The notes beneath the pieces are model-generated. The model saw only the letters and a list, made by a program, of their open reading frames with translations. It was not told the origin of the DNA and made no database searches. A program made the translations under genes and the position numbers. From a virus, in the IMG/VR virus record IMGVR_UViG_3300020215_000153, positions 1-20,892 of that record: 20,892 nt of DNA. One strand, written 5' to 3'. Of this stretch, positions 7,335-13,108 are shown one piece after another (position 1 is the stretch's first letter; each line of letters opens with the position of its first letter).

Positions 7335-7602
7335 AAACGGAAACGTCAAAATTCCTAGATGGATTTTAACGATAATCATTTCTTCTGCCTTTGGAGTAAC
7401 TTGGTATTTCATTACAAGTGCTAAAGCTGACATTGAGCAGGCTAATGCGTTAACGCAAAAGCATGAGGTTGTTATTCCGGAGATTCAAAGGCAGCTTGAG
7501 AACCAGGCCCAGACATTTGTTAAATTTCAGGAAAAATACGACCGGAACCAGGAAGAACTTCAAAGAGACTTAAAAATCATATTGAGGGCGGTTAAGTCAT
7601 GA
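7327..7602 (+). CDS. Membrane-anchored coiled-coil protein (lysis-module candidate)
   Basis: A 91-residue protein with one N-terminal membrane helix (residues 12-27, WILTIIISSAFGVTWYF) and a periplasm- or cytoplasm-facing helix (DIEQANALTQKHEVVIPEIQ onward) with heptad character. This is the layout of small phage lysis accessories such as inner-membrane spanins or holin-associated proteins, but it lacks features that would separate these. It overlaps the preceding gene by eight bases and the following gene by four (ATGA), so it belongs to a tightly coupled operon. Confidence 0.65.
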   Translation: MSENGNVKIPRWILTIIISSAFGVTWYFITSAKADIEQANALTQKHEVVIPEIQRQLENQAQTFVKFQEKYDRNQEELQRDLKIILRAVKS

Positions 7603-7826
7603 AATCCTGCTGCGAAAAAAACTCGATTCTACGGGAATGTATAGAGGCGATGTGTCAAAACCATGAAGAGGTTCTAGATTTTCTGATTAGCCTCAAAGCC
7701 CAAGATTTAGACATAGATCCTTTCACCCTCGACCTTATGATTGACCGGATGGAAGACATTGAGTACCGAAATGACCTGAAACTACCTGATAACTTCTACT
7801 GTGAATGCAATGAAAAGAAAAAATAA
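7599..7826 (+). CDS. Small acidic protein of unknown function
   Basis: A 75-residue protein starting in an ATGA overlap with the gene before it. It has Cys residues near both ends (KSCCEKN at the start, YCECNEKKK at the end) and a helical, Leu/Asp-rich middle (LDIDPFTLDLMIDRMEDIE). The cysteine placement could support a metal site or disulphide but there is no canonical spacing. Its end overlaps the start of a 43-residue ORF by 17 bases. No family recognised. Confidence 0.65.
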   Translation: MKSCCEKNSILRECIEAMCQNHEEVLDFLISLKAQDLDIDPFTLDLMIDRMEDIEYRNDLKLPDNFYCECNEKKK

Positions 7827-7941
7827 AAAATCTATTTTGAATAAAATTAAAAAAGCGCTGTCTGGTGTGGTTGATCATGCCGAGGTTTCTTTTAATAAGG
7901 ACGGGGAAGTGATAGTCCGTTTCAAAAAGGATCTGTCATGA
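7810..7941 (+). CDS. 43-residue basic small protein
   Basis: A short ORF filling the gap between two accepted genes. It begins ATG AAA AGA AAA inside the end of the preceding gene and ends in an ATGA overlap with the holin-like gene. The product is lysine-rich at the N terminus (MKRKNKKSILNKIKKALSGV) and then forms a short strand pair, VSFNKDGEVIVRFKKD. The tight coupling on both sides and the sensible hydrophobic pattern argue that it is translated. The N-terminal amphipathic basic helix could bind membrane or nucleic acid; nothing more can be said. Confidence 0.6.
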   Translation: MKRKNKKSILNKIKKALSGVVDHAEVSFNKDGEVIVRFKKDLS

Positions 7942-8132
7942 ATGAGTCTAATGTTTTAGGAGTTAGCATCAGGGGATGGCTTGCGGTTGTGACGGTTTTA
8001 ACTCTTTGTATTATGGCTTACCTTGGAAAGAAAGTGGACGAGCCTTTTTATACTATTGTTATCTCAATCGTGTCTTTTTATTTTGGCCAAAAGTCAAACG
8101 GTGATAAAAATGAGCCTAGCGGAAAAGTTTAG
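7938..8132 (+). CDS. Holin-like two-span membrane protein
   Basis: A 64-residue protein with two predicted membrane helices, about residues 12-30 (RGWLAVVTVLTLCIMAYLG) and 36-50 (EPFYTIVISIVSFYFG), joined by a short turn KKVDEP, and a polar tail QKSNGDKNEPSGKV. Length, topology and position directly before a phospholipase-like gene in a run of small membrane proteins fit a class II holin, which would form holes in the inner membrane to time lysis. Holins are too diverse for sequence proof, so this is inference from topology and context. The next gene starts 23 bases before its stop. Confidence 0.6.
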   Translation: MNESNVLGVSIRGWLAVVTVLTLCIMAYLGKKVDEPFYTIVISIVSFYFGQKSNGDKNEPSGKV

Positions 8133-8427
8133 AAAATTAGGATATTTTTTTCCTACTTATGGAGTTTGTGGTGGCTCTCGTTTGGACTGTGCAATTAAGA
8201 GAGAGGAACTTGACCCTCTAGACCAGCTTTTTTTTGATCATGACAAAATAAAATATGCTCAAACTCCTGAAGAAAGAGAAGTCTTCGACCAGGTGCTAGT
8301 TGAAGGAATAAGGAATTTAAAAGAAGAAGATTTTAAGAAAATTCCAGTTTTTCAATGGAAGTGGCCATTTTTTAAACGCCGGTACGCTAAAAATTTCGCA
8401 AAGGCATGCGAAAAGATATTTGATTGA
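8110..8427 (+). CDS. Phospholipase A2-like protein
   Basis: A 105-residue protein starting at the ATG at 8110, which overlaps the holin-like gene; a longer reading from 8023 would use an unsupported start and run through the holin gene. It has the two hallmarks of small secretory or parvoviral-type phospholipase A2 domains: a calcium-loop-like YGVCGGS (residues 17-23) and, after a spacer, DPLDQLFFDHDKIKY (35-49), which matches the pattern D-x-x-D-x-x-x-x-x-H-D-x-x-x-Y carrying the catalytic His-Asp pair (H44, D45). The C-terminal helical half is Lys/Phe-rich. The enzyme would cut the sn-2 ester of phospholipids; next to a holin it could weaken membranes at lysis or, if virion-borne, during entry. 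It lacks a signal peptide. Activity is not shown and the calcium loop is shorter than usual. Confidence 0.55.
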   Translation: MSLAEKFRKLGYFFPTYGVCGGSRLDCAIKREELDPLDQLFFDHDKIKYAQTPEEREVFDQVLVEGIRNLKEEDFKKIPVFQWKWPFFKRRYAKNFAKACEKIFD

Positions 8428-8452
8428 ACCTCCAGGACTTACCTAGGTTAGC

Positions 8453-10288
8453 ATGAGCGATTCACTATTTACTGTGCATCGTTTCGAGATCCCCATAAAG
8501 CATTTTAACGAAGACTATTATTTGTGCATATTTTCAGATGTTCACCGCTTCGCGCATAACTGCGATGTGGACAGGTGGAAAGGGTATTTAAACTACTGTA
8601 AAAAACTTCAGGAAGAAACTGGGAAGGTTTATTACTTAGGATTAGGAGACTACGACGATCTAGCCTCAACATCGGAAAGAGAGGCTTTTTATCACGCTAA
8701 ATTACACGATACAACAATCAAGACCTTAGATGATTTGATGGCAAAAAGGACACTTGAGTTTATCGATGAAATCTCATTCATGAAAGATAGAGCGGTCGGT
8801 TTAATTGAAGGGAACCACTACTATCAATTTGACTCTGGGCAAACTTCAACGATGAAAATGTGTGATTCCCTAAGGTGTAAATATCTAGGTGGGGTTTCTG
8901 TTATCAGACTTATTTTCAGGTACGGAAAAAAGCATCTTGTCGGGGTTGATATTTACGCACATCATACAGCCGGTAAAAAAGCTGGTGGAGGCAGAAGAAT
9001 AGGATCTTCATTAAATGCTCTTGAAGATATGACAGCAGTTTGGGACGCTGATGTATACTTGTGTTTGGATAAAACTACTCAAATCCTTACTTTAGATGGG
9101 TGGAAATCTATAGGTGAAATTAAAAAAGGCGACCCCGTATTTTCATATAAAGACGGATCAATATATGAAGATACCGCTACTGATGTCTATCAAAAACCGT
9201 ATAAAGGTGAAATGATTCATATAAAAAATAGCAATGTCGATATGTTATTAACGCCAAACCACAGAGTTATTTATCGACTTAAAAATTGCAAAACAAAGAA
9301 AATGGGTTATTGGCTTAAAAAGGATGCTTCTGAATTTGTAAATTATCAATGTCAAGCACAGATCCCGTTAGCTGGAATAGTTGAGTCTGAATATCACTTG
9401 AGCGACGATGAAATAGCATTAACTGGATGGTTGATAGCGGAAGGCCATTTCAGAATTTATGATAAGCAGCGTGGCCAAGGAATTGATATTAATCAAAAAT
9501 CTCATGAAAAGGTAGCTATTATTAAAAGTATTTTGGATAGGCTTGGATACGATTATTCGTCTTGGGTTAAATGCGATGGCCTTACGAGCTTTCATATTAG
9601 AAAAGCATCTGCTCGACTTGTTCTTAGATATGTTGATAAGAAGAATATCCCTGATTGGGTTTTTAAGTTAAGCAAGCGACAATTTGACATTTTCTTTAAA
9701 AATCTTGTTTTGGGGGATGGTTACGCAAGGTATCCCACGGCTGGAACATATTATTCAGGTGATGAATCATTAATAGACAGATTACAGTGGGCTTTGGCAA
9801 TTCATGGTTATAGAACAAGGAAATATTTTAAAAAAGGCGGCTTTAAAAACGGCTGCTGGGTTATTGGATATTGCCAGCGATCAACAACCGATATCCCTTT
9901 TTCCAGAATAAGAGCTAGTAAAGCGCATTACAGCGGTGATGTCTGGTGTATTCATACAAAAAACGAAAGTCTAATTGCGCGTAGAAATGGGTATGTCTTT
10001 ATTACTGGCAACTCAGGTCACGACCATAAATTTAATGCAGCTATGCCGTCTACCATGTATTTAGATTCAAGGATGAAAGTAAAGCAAAAGGAGAGACTTT
10101 TAGTAAGAACTGGGTCTTTTCAAAAAGGATGGGTGCCTGATACTAAAGGATATGTCCCTACTTTTAGCGGTCGGCCTAATTTCTTGGGGGCGCCTATTAT
10201 AAGATTAAGACCAGTAAGGGAACGGCCTGATGCCAACCATGAATACACTTATGTAAAAATGTCTCTTTTGACAGGGGATTTCTTTTAA
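8453..10288 (+). CDS. Metallophosphoesterase precursor interrupted by an intein
   Basis: A 611-residue precursor. The extein is a calcineurin-like metallophosphoesterase with the expected metal motifs: D29-x-H31 (FSDVH), GLGDYDD with D66, EGNH with N121-H122, H170-H171 and, after the insertion, GHDH (H523, H525). These coordinate two metals and hydrolyse phosphomono- or diesters. Residues 204-520 form an intein of 317 residues, so the spliced product would be 294 residues, normal for the family. The intein separates VYL from SGHDH, so the active site is incomplete until splicing. Phage enzymes of this fold may act on nucleotides or DNA ends; the substrate is unknown. The ATG is 26 bases after the PLA2-like gene. 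The following 241 bases hold no gene. Confidence 0.85.
   Translation: MSDSLFTVHRFEIPIKHFNEDYYLCIFSDVHRFAHNCDVDRWKGYLNYCKKLQEETGKVYYLGLGDYDDLASTSEREAFYHAKLHDTTIKTLDDLMAKRTLEFIDEISFMKDRAVGLIEGNHYYQFDSGQTSTMKMCDSLRCKYLGGVSVIRLIFRYGKKHLVGVDIYAHHTAGKKAGGGRRIGSSLNALEDMTAVWDADVYLCLDKTTQILTLDGWKSIGEIKKGDPVFSYKDGSIYEDTATDVYQKPYKGEMIHIKNSNVDMLLTPNHRVIYRLKNCKTKKMGYWLKKDASEFVNYQCQAQIPLAGIVESEYHLSDDEIALTGWLIAEGHFRIYDKQRGQGIDINQKSHEKVAIIKSILDRLGYDYSSWVKCDGLTSFHIRKASARLVLRYVDKKNIPDWVFKLSKRQFDIFFKNLVLGDGYARYPTAGTYYSGDESLIDRLQWALAIHGYRTRKYFKKGGFKNGCWVIGYCQRSTTDIPFSRIRASKAHYSGDVWCIHTKNESLIARRNGYVFITGNSGHDHKFNAAMPSTMYLDSRMKVKQKERLLVRTGSFQKGWVPDTKGYVPTFSGRPNFLGAPIIRLRPVRERPDANHEYTYVKMSLLTGDFF
9062..10012 (+). 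mobile_element. Intein with a LAGLIDADG-type homing endonuclease
   Basis: The insertion starts with Cys1 (CLDKTTQILTLDGWKSIGEI, block A) and has block B TPNH at intein residues 64-67, LAGLIDADG-like motifs at 119-129 (ALTGWLIAEGH) and 213-221 (KNLVLGDGY), and a C-terminal block VWCIHTKNESLIARRNGYVF then ITGN. Asn317 is followed by Ser+1 of the extein. It is therefore a class 1 intein with Cys1, Asn and Ser nucleophiles. The penultimate residue is Gly rather than the usual His, which is a known but slower variation. The first motif has Glu where Asp is usual; both acidic positions are retained, so the endonuclease may be active and could move the intein between phage genomes. Confidence 0.88.
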
Positions 10289-10529
10289 CTATACCGCACG
10301 TTAAAACGTATTAAATAACCACCAAAACTGCACATTTTTCTGGATTCGCTGAAACTCATAACATTTATAAAGTGAACGATAATTATCTACCATTGATAGG
10401 TATCGACCTAATTTTTTGTAAATAGAGACTAGTATTTTCCCTGATATCCTACTAAGGTTTTCCCCTTACGATCAATAAACCCGTCATTTATTAGCCACAA
10501 ACTATAGTTTTTAAGCTATAAAATCGCCG

Positions 10530-11429
10530 ATGAATACAGAACTTATAAAAAAGTACGAGGCTTTCAGTCGGGATATTCGAGGTTTATCCGATAAAACAGT
10601 CAGAGAGTACGTCAGGACTCTTGAATACTTCTTACCTCATATTGATTTTCTAGCTGCTAAAAAACCTTCGGATATTGATGAGGTATTAGTCAAACTAGAG
10701 ACCGATAACAACTGGCAGAGACAGTACACCTATAGGATGTCCAAGATTATTGTGACATTCTATAAGTGGGCTGTTGTTGAAGAGATCCTTCCTTTTAATC
10801 CCTATGTTTTTTCAAGGTTCAGAAAACCAAGACCTAAAGACCCTAAACATATCTCGCAAAAGGAATTTGATTTCATTATTACAGATAACCCGATCCTGAA
10901 TCAGCAAGGGGAAGTTTTGATGAACCTTTTATGGGATACCGGGATTTGCCGGGAGGAAGCATCATTCTTAGACCGCCCAGACATTAGACTCGATAAAATG
11001 AACGTGGCCATAAGGCAGGAAACCTCGAAAGGGGAATACCGGCCCAGGATACTCCCGTTTACCGAGAAAACAGCCGTATTAATAGAACGTCAAATAAGGG
11101 TATCTGAGAAGCTAGCCAAAGGAGAGCATGTTTTTATGAATGAATCCAGATTAAGGCTCATGCCAAACGACATCACTAAGCTAGTCACCAAAATAGGCAA
11201 GATGAAAGGGATCGAGATAAGTCCCCATGCCTTAAGGCATTCCTTAGCTATCCGGATGCTTGAAGGCGGGGCAGACATCGGCTTTGTAAGTAAGTTCTTA
11301 GGGCATACAAACATCAATCAAACCATCCGCTATTTAAACCTCCTCGAAGGCTCAACCCGCGCACTATACGACCGCGCTTTAGGCCGACAACCCGCTGAAA
11401 GCCCTGTGGCAGTAGGGAGATTGGCCTAA
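10530..11429 (+). CDS. int: Tyrosine recombinase (phage integrase)
   Basis: A 299-residue protein with an N-terminal SAM-like core-binding domain (about 5-90) and a catalytic domain (108-280). All expected active-site residues are visible: R141 (in TGICREEA), K167 (TSKGEYR), H233 and R236 (SPHALRHS), H259 (FLGHTN) and nucleophile Y268 (IRYLN). It lacks a separate N-terminal arm-binding domain, so it is closer to XerC/D-sized integrases. It lies about 420 bases upstream of a tRNA-Pro-like 3' end, the expected position of attP. The 241 bases before it are AT-rich with no recognised promoter, and the ATG has no clear ribosome binding site. Downstream genes run in the same direction. Confidence 0.92.
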   Translation: MNTELIKKYEAFSRDIRGLSDKTVREYVRTLEYFLPHIDFLAAKKPSDIDEVLVKLETDNNWQRQYTYRMSKIIVTFYKWAVVEEILPFNPYVFSRFRKPRPKDPKHISQKEFDFIITDNPILNQQGEVLMNLLWDTGICREEASFLDRPDIRLDKMNVAIRQETSKGEYRPRILPFTEKTAVLIERQIRVSEKLAKGEHVFMNESRLRLMPNDITKLVTKIGKMKGIEISPHALRHSLAIRMLEGGADIGFVSKFLGHTNINQTIRYLNLLEGSTRALYDRALGRQPAESPVAVGRLA

Positions 11430-11463
11430 GTAGTTTCTAAGTAAACAAAGTTTAAAAATAACC

Positions 11464-11493
11464 TTTACTTTTCCTAACGGATACCGTTATACT
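11464..11493 (+). promoter_or_regulatory. Promoter with overlapping palindromic operator
   Basis: A -35-like TTTACT (11464-11469) and -10-like TATACT (11488-11493) are 18 bases apart. Between and overlapping them lies the perfect palindrome TAACGG-ATA-CCGTTA (11475-11489). A dimeric repressor bound there would block the promoter. It drives the 39-residue zinc-ribbon gene at 11518. Box matches are moderate, so the promoter call is an inference; the palindrome is directly visible. Confidence 0.5.
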
Positions 11494-11517
11494 AATATCA
11501 TCAGCGTAGGAGTAGTG

Positions 11518-11637
11518 ATGAAGTCGAGTTGTGAGATTTGCAAAAAGAAGTATGAAAAGACGGTTCCTTGGAAGAAGTATTGTTCGGGGAAATGCCGTCA
11601 AGCTGCTTGGGCTTTAAGGCAGTTGAAAAAAGACTAA
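11518..11637 (+). CDS. 39-residue zinc-ribbon protein next to attP
   Basis: A short ORF with a ribosome binding site (AGGAG, five bases before the ATG) and a promoter just upstream. The product (MKSSCEICKKKYEKTVPWKK, then YCSGKCRQAAWALRQLKKD) has two cysteine pairs, C5-x-x-C8 and C22-x-x-x-C26, a minimal treble-clef or zinc-ribbon fold followed by a basic helix. Such tiny Cys4 proteins are common in phages and probably bind nucleic acids. Its position between integrase and attP, with an operator-like palindrome over its promoter, makes a role as an excision or regulatory factor possible but unproved. Confidence 0.75.
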   Translation: MKSSCEICKKKYEKTVPWKKYCSGKCRQAAWALRQLKKD

Positions 11638-11662
11638 AATTGTTGTTGAAAGTAGTTTGAAA

Positions 11663-11796
11663 GGGAGTAAAATCCTGACATGCAAAAAACCAATCGGGCG
11701 GTTAAGATCAAATCCTTGCAAAAGTTTTCCGGCATGGGTTTTGTTTCCACAAAAGACTTTCGCCCGATTGTCTCCCATGTCGGAATCGTTACTCCC
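11663..11796 (+). repeat. Long imperfect inverted repeat beside attP
   Basis: Left arm 11663-11700 (starts GGGAGTAA, contains GACATG, ends CAATCGGGCG) is an imperfect complement of right arm 11761-11796 (starts CGCCCGATTG, contains CATGTC, ends TTACTCCC). The outer 8 bases, a central 6 and the inner 10 match exactly, with small mismatched bulges, around a 60-base loop. The inner arm CGCCCGATTG is nearly identical to the tRNA 3' end CGCCCCGATTG at 11874-11884. It may be a recombination-site structure or a structured RNA. Confidence 0.7.
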
Positions 11797-11800
11797 TCAA

Positions 11801-11917
11801 GGGCCTCTAACCGCTCTCTTTTTTTCTCTCTTAATCGGGTTTGACAGTAGGACGTCGCAGGTTCAAATCCTGCCGCCCCGATTGTAGTTAGAAAAAATTA
11901 GGAAATGTTAGAGGCCC
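11801..11917. repeat. 11-bp perfect inverted repeat flanking the tRNA fragment
   Basis: GGGCCTCTAAC (11801-11811) and its exact complement GTTAGAGGCCC (11907-11917) stand on either side of the tRNA 3' fragment, with the centre at about 11859 inside its T arm. The right copy runs into the first terminator stem. Such symmetric repeats could be arm sites for the integrase or form an RNA stem enclosing the tRNA-like part. Confidence 0.6.
11843..11884 (+). other. tRNA-Pro-like 3' fragment, probable attP core
   Basis: From GACAG through GTCGCAGGTTCAAATCCTGC to CGCCCCGATTG the sequence has the T stem (GCAGG/CCTGC), T loop TTCAAAT and 3' acceptor strand (CGCCCCG plus A) of a bacterial tRNA, most like tRNA-Pro. 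No 5' half is present, so it is not a working tRNA. Phages that integrate in tRNA genes carry such a 3' end as attP, which rebuilds the host gene after insertion. The integrase gene lies nearby, and phage genes on both sides argue that this is attP rather than attL or attR. Confidence 0.75.
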
Positions 11918-11945
11918 ACCAGGGCAATCCTGGTGGGCTTTTTTT
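11914..11945 (+). terminator. Intrinsic terminator 1 of a tandem pair
   Basis: GCCCACCAGG (11914-11923) and CCTGGTGGGC (11929-11938) form a perfect 10-bp stem with a five-base loop, followed by seven T. It ends transcripts coming from the integrase and zinc-ribbon genes. The following terminator begins two bases later. Confidence 0.9.
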
Positions 11946-11946
11946 A

Positions 11947-11986
11947 TGGCTCATCTAGGTCAACCCTGGATGGGCCATTTTTTTTT
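11947..11986 (+). terminator. Intrinsic terminator 2 of a tandem pair
   Basis: TGGCTCATCTAGG (11947-11959) pairs with CCTGGATGGGCCA (11965-11977) with two G-U pairs, followed by nine T (11978-11986). Together with terminator 1 it should give a strong stop. It is only 24 bases before the start of the next gene, leaving no room for a normal promoter between. Confidence 0.85.
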
Positions 11987-12009
11987 GGCCCCTAAATCCA
12001 AAAGGGGGA

Positions 12010-12246
12010 ATGAATGAAGTGTCAAACAAAACAGGAATCAAAGGGCTTATCGATGAAATCAAGATGCAATCCCAAATTGACCGAGCGCGGATTGCTCTCC
12101 TTATTACTGCCTACCAGGAAACGGGAGATCAATCTTACCTCAGTAAGCTCCTCGAATACGCATCCAGACAAAATAGCCTTTGGGACCAGGTTTCTAAGTC
12201 TCGTAATTTTTCTGCTGATGCTTTGGAACTCGTCGGGATTCGCTGA
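12010..12246 (+). CDS. Small helical protein sharing its start region with the hydrolase gene
   Basis: A 78-residue protein with the look of a true product: MNEVSNKTGIKGLIDEIKMQ, then a helix IDRARIALLITAYQETGD and a second helix LSKLLEYASRQNSLWDQV. It overlaps the cell wall hydrolase reading frame for most of its length in another frame. A five-G ribosome binding site lies one base before its ATG and five bases before the hydrolase ATG at 12014, so the latter has the better spacing. No membrane segment or motif is visible. Function unknown; proximity to a lytic enzyme could mean regulation of lysis. Confidence 0.55.
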   Translation: MNEVSNKTGIKGLIDEIKMQSQIDRARIALLITAYQETGDQSYLSKLLEYASRQNSLWDQVSKSRNFSADALELVGIR

Positions 12247-12568
12247 GATTGATCGGATGATGGCGATTAGGGCGATTGTTGGGGAAGCGGAGGGAGAGTC
12301 CTATGTTGGCAAGGTTGCGATTGCTGAAGCGATCCGTAACCGTGGAACGTTGAAGGGTGTATATGGCGTTAACTCTCTACGTCTGGCTAAGTCCCCTAAA
12401 TGGGTATGGAAAGACGCTGAAAAGGCATGGCGAGAATCTGCTCATACGAATCTTGTTAATGGTGCGGATCACTGGGAATCCACTGATTTTAAAGTCCCAT
12501 CTTGGGCCAAGAAGATGACTAAGACCGCAACGATTGGCAAGCATGTCTTTTACAGAGGTGGAAAATGA
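12014..12568 (+). CDS. SleB-like cell wall hydrolase (candidate endolysin)
   Basis: A 184-residue reading from ATG 12014. The C-terminal 110 residues match the SleB/CwlJ hydrolase fold: IVGEAEGESYVGKVAIAEAI then RNRG, a middle GVNSLRLAK, and NGADHWES followed later by IGKHVFY. This family cuts peptidoglycan, with the Glu of GEAEGE as the likely catalytic acid. A hydrophobic segment (FLSLVIFLLMLWNSSGFA, about residues 60-77) directly precedes the domain and is a signal peptide or signal-anchor. The first 58 residues are read from bases that also encode the 12010 protein in another frame and look unstructured, so the true start may be internal (ATG 12053 or 12218). It is separated from the holin-like gene by attP. 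Confidence 0.75.
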   Translation: MKCQTKQESKGLSMKSRCNPKLTERGLLSLLLPTRKREINLTSVSSSNTHPDKIAFGTRFLSLVIFLLMLWNSSGFAEIDRMMAIRAIVGEAEGESYVGKVAIAEAIRNRGTLKGVYGVNSLRLAKSPKWVWKDAEKAWRESAHTNLVNGADHWESTDFKVPSWAKKMTKTATIGKHVFYRGGK

Positions 12569-12717
12569 ATCGCGGAGAACTCGCAAGAATCAAAATGTAC
12601 CTAGAAGCGATAGCTGACATAAACCGGGTTGTAAAGCCAGACTTGGTTAAAGAGTGGAACGCCGTTTATGGGATTGTTTATCAAGAACTGAATGGCGTGA
12701 AATTGGTGAAGTCATGA
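12565..12717 (+). CDS. 50-residue hypothetical protein
   Basis: A short gene that starts in an ATGA overlap with the hydrolase and ends in an ATGA overlap with the next gene. The product (MNRGELARIKMYLEAIADIN, then RVVKPDLVKEWNAVYGIVYQ) is a compact two-helix protein with no motif. The exact coupling on both sides is good evidence of translation. Confidence 0.65.
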   Translation: MNRGELARIKMYLEAIADINRVVKPDLVKEWNAVYGIVYQELNGVKLVKS

Positions 12718-12920
12718 AAACCGCCACTTTGCATATCCGAAGAACGCTCACAGCAAAAGTAAACGCTACGCAGGTTCAAGTTGTCGTGAAGTTCCCGAAG
12801 CAGTCCTTGGGCGTTATCGATATTCAACTAAAGACGCCTAACGGATTAAAAACCGTCAAGCAATTTGAATTATGGCTTGTTGATGGTGGCGACAAGGTTA
12901 AAGCCGAGGCGTTGTCATGA
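12714..12920 (+). CDS. 68-residue beta-rich hypothetical protein
   Basis: The start is placed at the ATG at 12714 (MKTATLHIRRTLTAKVNATQ), which overlaps the previous stop by four bases; a longer reading from 12654 would overlap that gene for 60 bases. The product alternates polar and hydrophobic residues (VQVVVKFPKQSLGVIDIQLK), typical of a small beta barrel or sheet, and ends in a polar DGGDKVKAEALS. No family recognised. Its stop overlaps the next ATG by four bases. Confidence 0.65.
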   Translation: MKTATLHIRRTLTAKVNATQVQVVVKFPKQSLGVIDIQLKTPNGLKTVKQFELWLVDGGDKVKAEALS

Positions 12921-13108
12921 ATAAATCCTTCTACTGCCTCGATTGCGAATGGGAAAACGAATTGGACGTACCGGAAGGATTCAAAGGGGATATTCATATC
13001 CAGTGCTCGAATTGCGGTAAGGAGTGGACAGAGAATCTTTTCGAGGATTACGGGGATTTTCTTTGTGACTTAATGGATGACCTTTACGAAGCTTGGAGAG
13101 GTGACTAA
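12917..13108 (+). CDS. Zinc-ribbon protein with an acidic tail
   Basis: A 63-residue protein with C7-x-x-C10 (YCLDCEW) and C30-x-x-C33 (CSNCGKEW) that should bind one zinc ion as a ribbon, followed by an acidic, aromatic C-terminal segment (LFEDYGDFLCDLMDDLYEAW). It overlaps the preceding gene by four bases and shares a TAATG junction with the next. The acidic tail makes protein contact (for example with polymerase or an annealing protein) more likely than direct DNA binding, but this is a guess. Confidence 0.72.
   Translation: MNKSFYCLDCEWENELDVPEGFKGDIHIQCSNCGKEWTENLFEDYGDFLCDLMDDLYEAWRGD

Noticed and set aside
10289-10529. Promoter and operator for the integrase in the AT-rich gap
   Set aside because: Several weak boxes (for example TTGATA near 10394) can be picked but none has a matching -10 at correct spacing, so no call was made.
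11657-11887. 76-codon ORF across the attachment region
   Set aside because: It is a translation through the inverted repeat and tRNA fragment, and its last residues (SQVQILPPRL) are the usual artefact of reading a tRNA 3' end.
11640-11890. Complete tRNA or tmRNA
   Set aside because: Only the T arm and 3' acceptor strand fit. No D arm, anticodon stem 5' strand or tag-coding region was found upstream.
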